Origin: Candidatus Obscuribacterales bacterium
Lineage (GTDB): Bacteria; Cyanobacteriota; Vampirovibrionia; Obscuribacterales; Obscuribacteraceae
Assembly (NCBI GenBank): GCA_019637435.1
Contig: JAHBVO010000005.1
Location: 372,001-436,000, forward strand
Length of the DNA stretch: 64,000 nucleotides
Reading direction: 5' to 3'
Part shown: positions 35,452-44,597 of the stretch, piece after piece
How positions within the stretch are numbered: position 1 is the stretch's first letter
Layout of the letters: each line of letters begins with the position of its first letter
Translations under genes and position numbers: made by a program
The notes under the pieces: generated by a model
Databases searched by the model: none
Told to the model about the DNA's origin: nothing
Seen by the model: only the letters and a program-made list of their open reading frames with translations

Positions 35452-36672
35452 ATGCGAAAACGGTCACCTGGTCAGCTTGCGACAGTCGTAGCTTTGCTCG
35501 CAGCTTTCAGCTCCACAGCTCTATTGCAAGCGGACGCGCGTCAACTTGTCACCGGCTCGCAAAACACGGAGCGCACTAATAAATTAACCGGCGAGATTCG
35601 CTGGCACCGTTCCGTCGGTCAGGCGCAGGAAGACGCAAGGCGGGAAAACAAACTCGTCTTCTGGGTCAATATGTTAGGTACGCTCTCAGGCGCCACTTGA
35701 AGCGCCGGCAATAGCCTGAGGGCCGTGAGCCTCTCACAAGAACCGGCATTCTCCTATTTGAAAAACTATTTTGTCTGCGGATTCACCGACATAACCAATC
35801 AGGGATACGTGGGAACGTCCGGCAGGCACGAGCGCCAGGGGCAGGCGACCGCCACCACGAATGGCGCCGGTCCTCATAACATTCAGATGTTCATGCTCGC
35901 AAGCGATGGAACCGTTCTACATTGCCTCCCCGGCTATTGGGACCCACGCGACCTCGCGAAGGAAATGCAATTCGCCTATCAACTCAATAAGGTCTACGCC
36001 GATACGACCTTGAGACGAAGCGAGAAAGAGCAGCTGTTTAAACAGATGCAAATGAAGCATATCGAACAACACCCTCCGCAAATGGTGAAACGCAGCCATA
36101 TGCAGGGTTTCGATCAGCAATACGAGGCGCATTATAAGCTAAACACATCCGACGCCATCCTCGATGCGGCGCTCGTCAAACAAGGCATGGCTGCCACCGG
36201 TCATCCGCCGGGTGAAGCGTTTAAAACCTGCGACGTGCTTATGCACGAGCGCATGGCAAAACGTCCTTTTGTCGCATTCAGCAGATTCGACGTCGAACGC
36301 TTCAGCGACTATGGGAAGCCGCATTATGACAAGAACGAAGATCAGATCGATGCATACTCCGGTCGCGAAGTTCGAGATCATCATGACGCTCCGACCATCG
36401 GCGACGCCAGCCAGGGTCGTCGCATGACGCAAGAACATCAAGCGGCCAACGATGGACAGTCACATTCGACGCAGTGGGGAGAGCCGTCCAGTTCTTCCGC
36501 TAACGGCGGCTGGGGCGGCAATCAGACATCGCCAACGGCAACCGGCTGGGGCGCTTCTTCCCGCGCAGCAAACACGACCTGGGGCAACAACACCACCATG
36601 GCAGCGACTAAAGCGAAGAAACAACAGCAATCTTCGAATGTCAACACGAATTGGAACAAGAAAACTCGCTGA
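35452..36672 (+). CDS. Secreted thioredoxin-fold protein with in-frame TGA (candidate selenoprotein)
   Basis: One frame of 407 codons interrupted by a single TGA at 35698-35700 (codon 83). The first part has a signal peptide (LATVVALLAAFSSTALL) and the first strand of a thioredoxin-like fold (ENKLVFWVNML). The part after the TGA continues with SAGNSLR, the strand YLKNYFVCGF and the segment MFMLASDGTVLHCLPGYWD, completing the fold. The TGA falls at the start of the active-site helix, where thioredoxin-like proteins carry their redox Cys. No further stop occurs in the following 323 codons. Selenocysteine insertion fits best; a recent nonsense mutation or sequencing error is the alternative. A GTG at 35725 could allow separate translation of the second part. 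The C-terminus is a low-complexity WG/Ser/Asn-rich tail. Confidence 0.7.
35704..35747 (+). promoter_or_regulatory. SECIS-like hairpin following in-frame TGA
   Basis: Starting 4 bases after the TGA, outer arms GCCGG (35704-35708) and CCGGC (35743-35747) flank an inner hairpin: TGAG-GGC (35717-35723) pairs with GCC-T-CTCA (35729-35736), leaving one bulged T and a five-base loop CGTGA. Distance to the loop (24 bases), a G in the first two loop bases and the stem length fall within the known pattern of bacterial SECIS elements. In the E. coli fdhF element the bulged U is on the 5' arm, while here it is on the 3' arm. Pairing was found by eye. Confidence 0.45.
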
Positions 36673-36920
36673 TGAGTTAAGCGGGAAGCACCTTTCGGTT
36701 TACAGACTGCCACCATATGCGGTATCGGTTTATTTAGAAAACCGAAAACAGATTAACAAACATTCGTGAATAAGATATCCACTCGATTTAAATCCTGCTG
36801 CCGATGGATAGTGCGCTTTTACGTTTATGAGAATAGTTTTCCCCGGTACTTAACGAAGCTCTAACCCTTGAAGGCTATGATTATGAGTGGAAAGAGCCCC
36901 TTCATTTACCACGGCATAAC

Positions 36921-38168
36921 ATGGGTCGATTAGTACAGAAATTTGGCGGCACCTCTCTTGCGGATGTGAGCAAGATCAAAAACGCGGCAGAAATCGCAGT
37001 TGCCGCAGCTAAAGAAGGGCACGAAGTCGCGACGGTTGTCTCTGCGATGGGTCACACGACCGACCATCTCATTGGTCTGGCAGACGAAATCACGGACACA
37101 CCGAATTCCAGAGAGATGGACATGCTCCTTACAACTGGAGAGCAGGTCTCGATCGCGCTCATGTCGATGGCGATTCAGTCAATGGGCTATCAAGCTCGTT
37201 CTTTCACCGGTTCTCAAGCGGGAATCATCACGGAAAGTAATCACGGTTCAGCCAAGATCCAGCAGATTGCGCCACAAGCAGTGGAAGCGAGTCTGCAACG
37301 CGGTGAAATTGCCGTCATTGCAGGCTTCCAGGGTGTGACTTCCGGTAATGAACTGACGACGCTGGGACGCGGCGGTTCGGATACAACTGCGGTTGCGGTC
37401 GCCAGCGCCCTCAGTGCGGATCGATGTGACATTTATACTGATGTCAAAGGTGTCTACACCGCCGACCCCAGACTTCTCAATGAAGCGAGAAAGTTGAAAG
37501 CGGTCAGCTATGAAGAGATGTTGGAGTTGTCCGCCACCGGAGCGCAGGTCCTCGCGGCTCGCTCGGTAGAGCTGGCTATGGACGCGAATGTTCCATTGCG
37601 CGTTCGTTCGACATTCGAGCCCAAAGACGACGGCACGTTGATCGGTCATCGCATCAATGTGCCCGAATACACTGTTTGCAGCATCGCTTGCGATATGACA
37701 CAAGCAGCGATGACGCTGAAATCGAAAATGATCGATAAATCCAATTCTTCTCTGGACGGCATCGCATCGCTGTTTACACGACTGGAAGAGTTGAACATCG
37801 GCACAGACATGCTCATGCTCCTGGCGCATGAAGACGAGCCATCACAAGAGATGGCGTTCACCATCGATCGCAAGTCGCTTGGACGCGTTCAAACGCTCAT
37901 CGAGTCTTTGAGCCCCGCGCTCGGCAATCCGCGTGTGCATGTCGAAACCGACATTGCCCGCATCTCTGTAGTGGGACGCCGTCTCACTCAGCGTCCGGAA
38001 GTGGTCGCAAGTGTTTTCGAAGCGCTTCAATCAAGCGGAATTCCAGTCAACATGGTTGCAACCGGAGATATGCGCGTTAGCGTTTTGCTTCCGGCGAAAT
38101 ATGCGCGCGAAGCAGTCAAGCTCATTCACGACCGATTCCGCTTGCAGGAAGATTGTTTTATCGCCTGA
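36921..38168 (+). CDS. lysC: Aspartate kinase
   Basis: A 415-aa monofunctional aspartokinase. The N-terminal VQKFGGTSLADVSKI is the KFGGTS nucleotide/aspartate motif; GRGGSDTTAVAVA and TDVKGVYTADPR are also diagnostic. Two ACT domains follow (about residues 265-410, with the allosteric site in VETDIARISVVGRRL), implying feedback control by lysine and/or threonine. It catalyses the first step from aspartate to lysine, threonine, methionine and diaminopimelate, the last also needed for the cell wall. The ribosome site upstream is weak. Confidence 0.96.
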   Translation: MGRLVQKFGGTSLADVSKIKNAAEIAVAAAKEGHEVATVVSAMGHTTDHLIGLADEITDTPNSREMDMLLTTGEQVSIALMSMAIQSMGYQARSFTGSQAGIITESNHGSAKIQQIAPQAVEASLQRGEIAVIAGFQGVTSGNELTTLGRGGSDTTAVAVASALSADRCDIYTDVKGVYTADPRLLNEARKLKAVSYEEMLELSATGAQVLAARSVELAMDANVPLRVRSTFEPKDDGTLIGHRINVPEYTVCSIACDMTQAAMTLKSKMIDKSNSSLDGIASLFTRLEELNIGTDMLMLLAHEDEPSQEMAFTIDRKSLGRVQTLIESLSPALGNPRVHVETDIARISVVGRRLTQRPEVVASVFEALQSSGIPVNMVATGDMRVSVLLPAKYAREAVKLIHDRFRLQEDCFIA

Positions 38169-38333
38169 CCGGATCGCGACAAACGGTTCAATTCAGCAGA
38201 AAACAGTACATAAGCATCATCGACGTATATACTTCGTTTGAAGGCGTCGGGAAAAACTTTGCGCGACCGCTGTATATACGGTATTCTTAGTTTGGCGAGA
38301 AGAGCCCGTCACCCCGAGCTAGTGGAAAGAACA

Positions 38334-38717
38334 ATGGCCAAATTCGATAGCATCTTCGACAAAGTAAAATCAGCCGCCGGCAAAGTTGCGGATCAAACCA
38401 ATAAAGCTGCCAAACTCGGCAAGTTGAAGATGAATGTGGTGACGCTCAATACCGAGAAGAATAAACACCTTCAAGCTATCGGTTTGCGAGTGTACACGCT
38501 GCTCGAGGAGAACAGCGCGATTGACGGCAATGTCATCAAAGAAAAGATCAAAGACGAGATGAGTTCCATCGAACGCATTGATGGAAAACTGAGAGACATT
38601 GAAGAAGAAATTGCTGACCTGCAAACCAACACTCAGCACGTAGATGTTGATGACGTCACGGATGACGAAGACGAAGACGAAGATGAGGATGAAGACGAGG
38701 ACGAGAAGCAAAGTTAA
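38334..38717 (+). CDS. Small coiled-coil protein with acidic tail
   Basis: A 127-aa protein starting at the ATG at 38334, preceded by GGAAAGA. The body is helical and lysine-rich with a likely coiled coil (about residues 25-98), and the last 25 residues are a run of alternating Asp and Glu. It lacks a signal peptide or membrane segment. No family is recognised. It lies in a string of same-strand genes with the TPR protein and the two sensor kinases. Confidence 0.7.
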   Translation: MAKFDSIFDKVKSAAGKVADQTNKAAKLGKLKMNVVTLNTEKNKHLQAIGLRVYTLLEENSAIDGNVIKEKIKDEMSSIERIDGKLRDIEEEIADLQTNTQHVDVDDVTDDEDEDEDEDEDEDEKQS

Positions 38718-38754
38718 TCGTCTTATCTGTACGCCCCGCATTCGGATCACTTTT

Positions 38755-39315
38755 ATGCCTTATTTAAACAAAAAACGATTAGCCGCTAACTTAGTTTTGG
38801 CTGCTGCTGCCACCGCATTTTTCGCCGAAGGGGCGCTTGCTGACTCAATTTCACCGAACATTAGCGATGCCGGAAAAGTCTACTCGACCGAGAAAGCGGA
38901 CTCAGCGTACTTCGGGACCGGAACAGCATCGAAGCTCAGCGAAGCTTCGGCACTGCGGTTTCAAGCAGATCAACTCACCAGCGATGGCGAAATCGACAAG
39001 GCTATCAAAGTGCTTGCAAAAGCTGTTCAATTCGACCCGGAGGATCCATCCGGTCACATCATGCTGGCTCGCGCCATGACGCAGAAGATTCGCTCGAATC
39101 GCAGCAAAGAAATCGACTGGGAAATGTATGGTCAGTGCATGGACGAATGGAATCTGATCGCCAAACATGATGCCGATCACACTGAGCAGTTAGAAGCACG
39201 CAATGCTATTACAGCGTTGAAAAAACTTGCCAAAGATCGAGTTCTCAAAGCAAAAGGCAAGCAACCTAAGCGCTCACGACTTGCGGCGTTGAACCCGCTC
39301 AACAGGTTTAAGTAA
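38755..39315 (+). CDS. Secreted TPR-type protein
   Basis: A 186-aa protein with a signal peptide (LAANLVLAAAATAFFAEGAL, cleavage near ALA-DS). Residues 65-110 form a tetratricopeptide unit (ADQLTSDGEIDKAIKVLAKA, VQFDPEDPSGHIMLARAM), and a second weaker helix pair follows. The C-terminus is basic. It starts 37 bases after the coiled-coil gene and ends 10 bases before the first sensor kinase, so an operon is likely. Partner and role are unknown. Confidence 0.7.
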   Translation: MPYLNKKRLAANLVLAAAATAFFAEGALADSISPNISDAGKVYSTEKADSAYFGTGTASKLSEASALRFQADQLTSDGEIDKAIKVLAKAVQFDPEDPSGHIMLARAMTQKIRSNRSKEIDWEMYGQCMDEWNLIAKHDADHTEQLEARNAITALKKLAKDRVLKAKGKQPKRSRLAALNPLNRFK

Positions 39316-39325
39316 ACCGAAAGTT

Positions 39326-40771
39326 ATGGCGGGCAACATCCAGCCGCGACTAAGCCTGGCGCAGAGCGCATGGATTATCGTCCTTGTACCGGCCCTAGTC
39401 GGAATCATTTTTGCGATCGGGCTCGGCAAACTCAGTTTGGATATCGAGAAAACTGTGCGCGAGCGCGCAAGCGTCGCTTACAAAGTCAACATGATCAACC
39501 AGCTGATGGAGCTTCTCGCCGGGCAGATGGAAGCATACATCGACTGGCATACGCAAAGCGAAGCCAAGCAAAAAAGATTAGATGAACTTTCGGAAGGCGT
39601 CATTCAGCAACTGCACAAACTGAAGGCACTGGCCGCGGACGATCCTGAGTTGTTATCGATAACAAACAGCGGACTGAAGATTGCCAATCAACTCGCTAAA
39701 GAAAATCACCAGGAGATCAAATCGAAGCGCGCTGCAAAAAAGCTTGCGCAAAGAGTGATTACGTTGCACGCACCGATGCAGAGAGCGTTAAACCGGCTCT
39801 ATGACCGGATTACCGCATCCACAGAAGCCGAGACGGAACAGCGAGAGAAGATGGCAGTCATTACGATCGTCACGGGAATTCTTTTGAGTTCTGCAGTTTC
39901 CGGTGTCATGTTCGCTTTGTTTTCGAGACGTGTCGCAAAACGTTTAAACATCCTGAAAGAGAACGCAGCAGACCTAGCTGCCGGTATCGAAGTTGGTGCC
40001 AAGCTCTCCGGAAATGACGAACTGAATAAAGTAGAAGACGAACTGGTATCACTATCTCAAGAGCTGCACGTCGCTCGTCAACGCAAGCAAGAGTTTCTTT
40101 CCATGATTGGACACGATCTTCGCTCCCCGTTGACCTCGTTGCAGATGACCCTGGAGATGTACGCCAACGGCGTGTACGGTGAACTCGACGAAGTTCTTCA
40201 ACACGATGTCGACAAACACTTGAGCGATATGAAACAGCTTGTCGTGTTCATAAGCGACTTGCTTGACCTGGAAAAACTCGAAGCCGGCTCCCTGGAGTTG
40301 AATCTAGAACCGCTTACAATCAGCACTCTATTCAATAATGTAAGAGAGAATCTACCCGCGGGGCTCGGACAAAATCCGGACAATTTTGAAGTTATCGATT
40401 GGGACAGACCGATACAGACCTTCGGAGATCCTGATCGTTTAGAAATCGCCTTAAACAGAGTGGTGATGAGTTGCTTGCTGGACACACCAGGACCAGTGCG
40501 CATGCGCGCGTCGGACATTCCCGAGCAATCAAAGATTCTAATCACTGTTGAGACGCGACCCGGACAAAACCGTTTATTTTCAGAAGGTGTAATCTTCGAT
40601 CGATTTGAAGTAAACGTCGGCAAACAGATTCTGTTCAAATCATTCAGGCACTCTCTGGCTCTAGCCCGCGAGTTGATTAGAATGCAAGGCGGCGACATTG
40701 ATGTTTCACATCAACCGAATTCGGTTCGCTTCAACATATCGCTGAAGCGCTGGCGGGAGGGCATGCAATAA
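39326..40771 (+). CDS. Sensor histidine kinase homologue with intact H-box and degenerate ATPase domain
   Basis: A 481-aa membrane protein with two transmembrane helices (about 14-36 and 177-199) around a 140-residue helical periplasmic sensor, then a HAMP-like linker. The dimerisation/phosphoacceptor domain is intact: MIGHDLRSPLTSL with H263. The catalytic domain is recognisable but ruined: the N-box reads LNRVVMSCLLD instead of NLLxNAxKF, the DxGxG box is absent (VETRPGQN), and the GxGLGL box reads FRHSLAL. It should therefore accept phosphate but not bind ATP. Its stop overlaps the start of the next kinase gene by one base, and that gene has the opposite defect. Confidence 0.85.
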   Translation: MAGNIQPRLSLAQSAWIIVLVPALVGIIFAIGLGKLSLDIEKTVRERASVAYKVNMINQLMELLAGQMEAYIDWHTQSEAKQKRLDELSEGVIQQLHKLKALAADDPELLSITNSGLKIANQLAKENHQEIKSKRAAKKLAQRVITLHAPMQRALNRLYDRITASTEAETEQREKMAVITIVTGILLSSAVSGVMFALFSRRVAKRLNILKENAADLAAGIEVGAKLSGNDELNKVEDELVSLSQELHVARQRKQEFLSMIGHDLRSPLTSLQMTLEMYANGVYGELDEVLQHDVDKHLSDMKQLVVFISDLLDLEKLEAGSLELNLEPLTISTLFNNVRENLPAGLGQNPDNFEVIDWDRPIQTFGDPDRLEIALNRVVMSCLLDTPGPVRMRASDIPEQSKILITVETRPGQNRLFSEGVIFDRFEVNVGKQILFKSFRHSLALARELIRMQGGDIDVSHQPNSVRFNISLKRWREGMQ

Positions 40772-42201
40772 TGCGAGTCACCCTCTTCAAAAAAGGTCTG
40801 CTTCTTCTTCTCATACCGGTAATGGTTCAGCTCACCGCGATCTTCATTCTCGCAAGTAAGTATGAGCAGGTATTACATGACCTCAAATATCAGCTGGCCG
40901 TAATTAACATCGGCAAAACGTTCGCTGAAGCCGGTGAGATTACCATGCAAATGTCGGAGTATTTGCTAAAGGATTCAAAAGATCCAAACATGCAAAGCTA
41001 CGGACCAGCGCTGGAATCATACGGTCGGCTCTCCGGCAAACTTGACGAAATGTGCTCCACGACCAGCGAGTTCGAGGACATCGATAACTGCGCCAAAAAA
41101 CTGGGTGAAATTACAAGGGAGCACATGGCACGCTTCGGCGACAACGTCATTGACTTTGGTGCCAAATCTAACGATTCCTGGTACGTCAATACGCTGAACA
41201 GTTTGTACAGAGATATGGCGCCGTACAAAAAATGGCTTTACGAGCGACCTGCGAGCAAAGCTCTATCACAGTTCAACAGCGCCACGATTACAAATACAAT
41301 TCTTATTTTGATAGCCGTAAATATTGCGACGTCCTTCCTACTCTGGTGGGTTATAAACGTGAGCATTGTTAGACAGGTTGACCACCTGAAAGAAAACTTT
41401 GAGAGACTGGCTCACAATCAGCCTCTGCTTAAACCCCTCGAAGGCTCGGACGAAGTGGCGGACTTCGACAGGGCATTCCATGAAATTGGAAGCCGAGTGG
41501 AACGGCTGAGGAAGGAGAGAACGGAATATCTGGAAATCATGAATTCGACCATGCGAGAACCGCTTCAGAAGCTTCAAGGGACGTTGGAGTTGATTCAAGA
41601 ACGACCAGGCGAATCGCTTTCGGAGCGAGGCAGGTTGAAACTTGAAGCGTCATCGCGCACGATTAACAGACTGATTACGATGTTGAACGAGCTCATCGAC
41701 TTCGAGCAAATCGACCAGGGAACTTTTAAACTCAATGTACGCGAGGCTGCGGCAGCCAAGATAATCTCCGATGCATTCGAATGCATTTTTGATAGAGCTT
41801 CAGGTGCCGGCATAACAATCAAGCAATCGGAAACAGAACTGATTGTCGATGCCGATCCGGATCGTCTGGTTCAGGTTATCGTAAATCTGCTCACCAACGC
41901 AATAAAGTTTTCACCCCGCGGAACGACCGTAACCGTCGGCATCTACGAACTAGGACCTGACTATGTTTTCTACGTCCAAGATCAAGGTCCGGGAATTCCC
42001 GTCGAGATGCAGTCAAAGGTTTTTGAAAGGTTCGAACAAGTAGATCAGCAGAGAGACAGCATTTCGAAGAAAGGAACCGGTCTGGGACTGGCAATCTGCA
42101 AAACCATTGTGGAAGCACACGGTGGGCGCATCTGGGTAGAGAGCGTACCAGGTGATGGCGCCACCTTTAAGTTTTCAATCCCAGTGGCTGCTGATACTTA
42201 A
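40771..42201 (+). CDS. Sensor histidine kinase homologue with intact ATPase domain but no phosphoacceptor His
   Basis: A 476-aa membrane protein with the same layout as its upstream neighbour: helices near 8-28 and 174-196, a periplasmic helical sensor between them, then a linker. The H-box reads EIMNSTMREPLQKL, with S259 at the position of the phosphorylated His. The catalytic domain is complete: VNLLTNAIKFSP (N-box with N376), VQDQGPGIP (G1), FERFEQ (F-box) and GTGLGLAICKTIVEAHGG (G2). It should bind ATP but cannot autophosphorylate. Gene overlap and matching defects suggest it phosphorylates H263 of the neighbour in a heterodimer. No response regulator is in the window. Confidence 0.87.
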   Translation: MRVTLFKKGLLLLLIPVMVQLTAIFILASKYEQVLHDLKYQLAVINIGKTFAEAGEITMQMSEYLLKDSKDPNMQSYGPALESYGRLSGKLDEMCSTTSEFEDIDNCAKKLGEITREHMARFGDNVIDFGAKSNDSWYVNTLNSLYRDMAPYKKWLYERPASKALSQFNSATITNTILILIAVNIATSFLLWWVINVSIVRQVDHLKENFERLAHNQPLLKPLEGSDEVADFDRAFHEIGSRVERLRKERTEYLEIMNSTMREPLQKLQGTLELIQERPGESLSERGRLKLEASSRTINRLITMLNELIDFEQIDQGTFKLNVREAAAAKIISDAFECIFDRASGAGITIKQSETELIVDADPDRLVQVIVNLLTNAIKFSPRGTTVTVGIYELGPDYVFYVQDQGPGIPVEMQSKVFERFEQVDQQRDSISKKGTGLGLAICKTIVEAHGGRIWVESVPGDGATFKFSIPVAADT

Positions 42202-43054
42202 TACGGTGCTGCGCGGCAAGAGCCTTTTCATGATCGGTTAAACCGCCCTCGACCAACGGGCGTTGAAATGCTGTTTCAAAGCCAGCTTTCATCGACTGCT
42301 GAAGACGTTCGATGGAGACCTTCTCATGCAAAATTTCGTACAGGTTTGCATGCCGTTGATTCATGTTTTCCTCAGATTCACCCAGGAACGAATCCGTTCG
42401 CTCGGGATCAACGGAGAACTTCGTAGCGTCGGAAACTTCACCCCCATCGGCAAATTTACTCGCCGCGTCCCTGAGCAAAGTTCGCATCAAATCCTGCGGT
42501 TGGTCGAGCAGTATCGAGCCATGCTGAAGGACGGCGGTCTTACGTCTGAGTTGAGCGCTTCCGATCATCTTCTTTCCTTGATAGTGCAAATCGGCAGACG
42601 TCGTAGCCAGAAAGCAATCGTGCGCGTTCCTATATTCAGCTGATGATGCTCCCAGACTCAGCTCCAATCCTAGCTCTTGGAAGGCCTGTATGAGACCCTC
42701 ACAAATTTGTTTGTAAGCCTTCACGACGCTCTCACTGAGAAATGCGTCTTCGTCGCTACCACCACTGGTGGCGGAACCGACGAACGAATAGGTCAACTCG
42801 TGCGAATGCAGAACAGCCCGTCCACCGGTCGCCCGACGAACGATGTCGAAGCCATGTGAGCGAATCCGTTCCTCAACCGGCGCTGACAGTTTTTGTCCAT
42901 AACCGATTGATACCGCTGGCGGTTTCCACCCGTAAAGCCTCAACGTCGGTGGCGACTGCGCGGACAGATGCGCGTCCAGTATGGCTTCGTCAATCGCCAT
43001 GTTATCCGCGGCATCGTGCACTGAGTACGGTATCAATCGCCACGATTTTGACAT
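42167..43054 (-). CDS. Octanoyltransferase LipM / lipoate-protein ligase family protein
   Basis: A 295-aa member of the LplA/LipB/LipM superfamily. RRATGGRAVLH (residues 73-83) is the lipoyl/octanoyl-binding loop, and KKMIGSAQLRRKTAVLQHGS with K162 matches the catalytic Lys block. C147 in HDCF lies at the position of the nucleophile of LipM octanoyltransferases, so LipM is preferred over an ATP-using LplA. The likely job is octanoylation of GcvH or E2 domains ahead of LipA, which would serve the glycine cleavage system of gcvPA. The gene overlaps the convergent kinase by 35 bases and its ATG overlaps the phosphorylase stop by one base. Confidence 0.82.
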   Translation of the reverse strand: MSKSWRLIPYSVHDAADNMAIDEAILDAHLSAQSPPTLRLYGWKPPAVSIGYGQKLSAPVEERIRSHGFDIVRRATGGRAVLHSHELTYSFVGSATSGGSDEDAFLSESVVKAYKQICEGLIQAFQELGLELSLGASSAEYRNAHDCFLATTSADLHYQGKKMIGSAQLRRKTAVLQHGSILLDQPQDLMRTLLRDAASKFADGGEVSDATKFSVDPERTDSFLGESEENMNQRHANLYEILHEKVSIERLQQSMKAGFETAFQRPLVEGGLTDHEKALAAQHRIKYQQPLGLKT

Positions 43055-44370
43055 TATGAAACGCTTGCCTTCACCAGCGGAGACTCGGGGACTTGCTTTG
43101 AGCTGAACCGATACGCGCTCAGCAGTTTTTCCTTAACCGAATTGAATTGCTCTTCTGAAACCGCATAGACGGTTGCAAGTGAGTCACCGCTTTTAACTTC
43201 TGTTCCGACCTTGGCTTTAAGAACGACGCCTACGCTCAAATCGATCGGATCACCTTTTCTGACTCGACCGGCGCCCATCAATTTCAAGCCCTCGGCAATC
43301 TGCCGTCCATCAAGATGCTCGACCCACTTCGAGCCGCCGCCGTTTGACTCGGCTTTCAGTTCGAACTCATGCTTAGCCGTCGGCATGATCGAGTAGTCAT
43401 CGACGACTTTTGCATCGCCACCCTGGGCGGTGACTAATTTTTTGAAATACTCCAGCGCGACTCCATCATCGATCAATTTCTGCAGTTTCGCACGCGCGGA
43501 TTTTTCATCCTTTTCCTTACCGGCAGAAACCAACGCCATGGCACCGAGCGACAGACAAAGCTCCTGCAAGTCCTTCGGTCCTTTTCCTTTAAGCGTTTCA
43601 ATCGCCTCGATTACCTCAACGGTGTGACCGACAGCATTTCCGAGAGGCTGTTCCATATCGGTAACCACAGCAGTGACCGGACGTCCGAGGGTCTTACCGA
43701 CGGCAACCATGGTAGTCGCGAGTTCCTTCGCTTTTTCGACGGTGTCCATGAAAGCGCCTTTGCCCGCCTTGACGTCGAGGATAATCAGGTTGGCTCCGGC
43801 TGCCAGCTTCTTGGACATAATCGACGCGGCAATTAATGGAATCGACTCGACCGTTCCCGTCACGTCGCGCAGTGCATAAATCTTTCCGTCTGCCGGCGCC
43901 AATTCAGCCGTTTGACCACCGATCGCCATGGAAACGTCTTTGACTTGCTTTATAAACTCATCTTTTCCGAGACTGGTTTGAAAACCGGGTATAGCCTCGA
44001 GCTTATCGATTGTGCCACCAGTGTGACCAAGACCGCGGCCGGAAAGTTTCGCCATCGGTATACCTGCCGCGGCCAGGAGCGGAACGAAAACTAGCGTGGT
44101 CTTATCTCCCACACCGCCTGTGCTGTGCTTGTCTCCTATCAAGTCCGCAACCGACGATAGGTCGAGCACATCGCCAGATTTACACATACCATCAGTGAGC
44201 CAGGCTGTTTCTTTATCCGTCAAGCCGCGCCAGCAGACAGCCATAAGCCAGGAGCTCAGTTGATAATCGGGAATCGACCCCTGCATGATTCCATCAATAA
44301 TGAAATCGATCTCTTCCTTTGAATGCTCTTTACCGGCGCGTTTCGCCAGTATCACGTCAACCATTCTCAC
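43054..44370 (-). CDS. deoA: Pyrimidine-nucleoside (thymidine) phosphorylase
   Basis: A 438-aa nucleoside phosphorylase. Diagnostic blocks are GDKHSTGGVGDKTTLVFVPL (phosphate loop), KLSGRGLGHTGGTIDKLEAI and QTAELAPADGKIYALRDVTG, followed by the C-terminal PYNP domain with GRVRKGDPIDLSVGVV. It cleaves thymidine and/or uridine to free base and (deoxy)ribose 1-phosphate; Pdp and DeoA are hard to separate by eye. The start is GTG with AGGAGAG 7 bases upstream; an ATG two codons later is possible. It is translationally coupled to the LipM-like gene. Confidence 0.93.
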   Translation of the reverse strand: MRMVDVILAKRAGKEHSKEEIDFIIDGIMQGSIPDYQLSSWLMAVCWRGLTDKETAWLTDGMCKSGDVLDLSSVADLIGDKHSTGGVGDKTTLVFVPLLAAAGIPMAKLSGRGLGHTGGTIDKLEAIPGFQTSLGKDEFIKQVKDVSMAIGGQTAELAPADGKIYALRDVTGTVESIPLIAASIMSKKLAAGANLIILDVKAGKGAFMDTVEKAKELATTMVAVGKTLGRPVTAVVTDMEQPLGNAVGHTVEVIEAIETLKGKGPKDLQELCLSLGAMALVSAGKEKDEKSARAKLQKLIDDGVALEYFKKLVTAQGGDAKVVDDYSIMPTAKHEFELKAESNGGGSKWVEHLDGRQIAEGLKLMGAGRVRKGDPIDLSVGVVLKAKVGTEVKSGDSLATVYAVSEEQFNSVKEKLLSAYRFSSKQVPESPLVKASVS

Positions 44371-44597
44371 GGGTTTACTCTCCTGTCAAATGCTAAAACA
44401 GCAATCTCTCATCCGCTGCGCCGGGTCTATCCACGGGCAGGGAGGCAAAAAATTTCGAAAAATTTTCCACAAAGACAGTTTAAACTCTTGACTACTACGA
44501 TTAGACGTGAATAATAGTTTGTAGGGAGCGAGACCACGTTTATATATACTAAAAGGTTTGGTTCTCCTCCCATTTTTTTTCGCCTATTTTTAAAACA

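Noticed and set aside
36882..36932. 16-codon frame overlapping the lysC start as an attenuator leader peptide
   Set aside because: It has no run of Lys, Thr or Met codons and no attenuator hairpins were seen.
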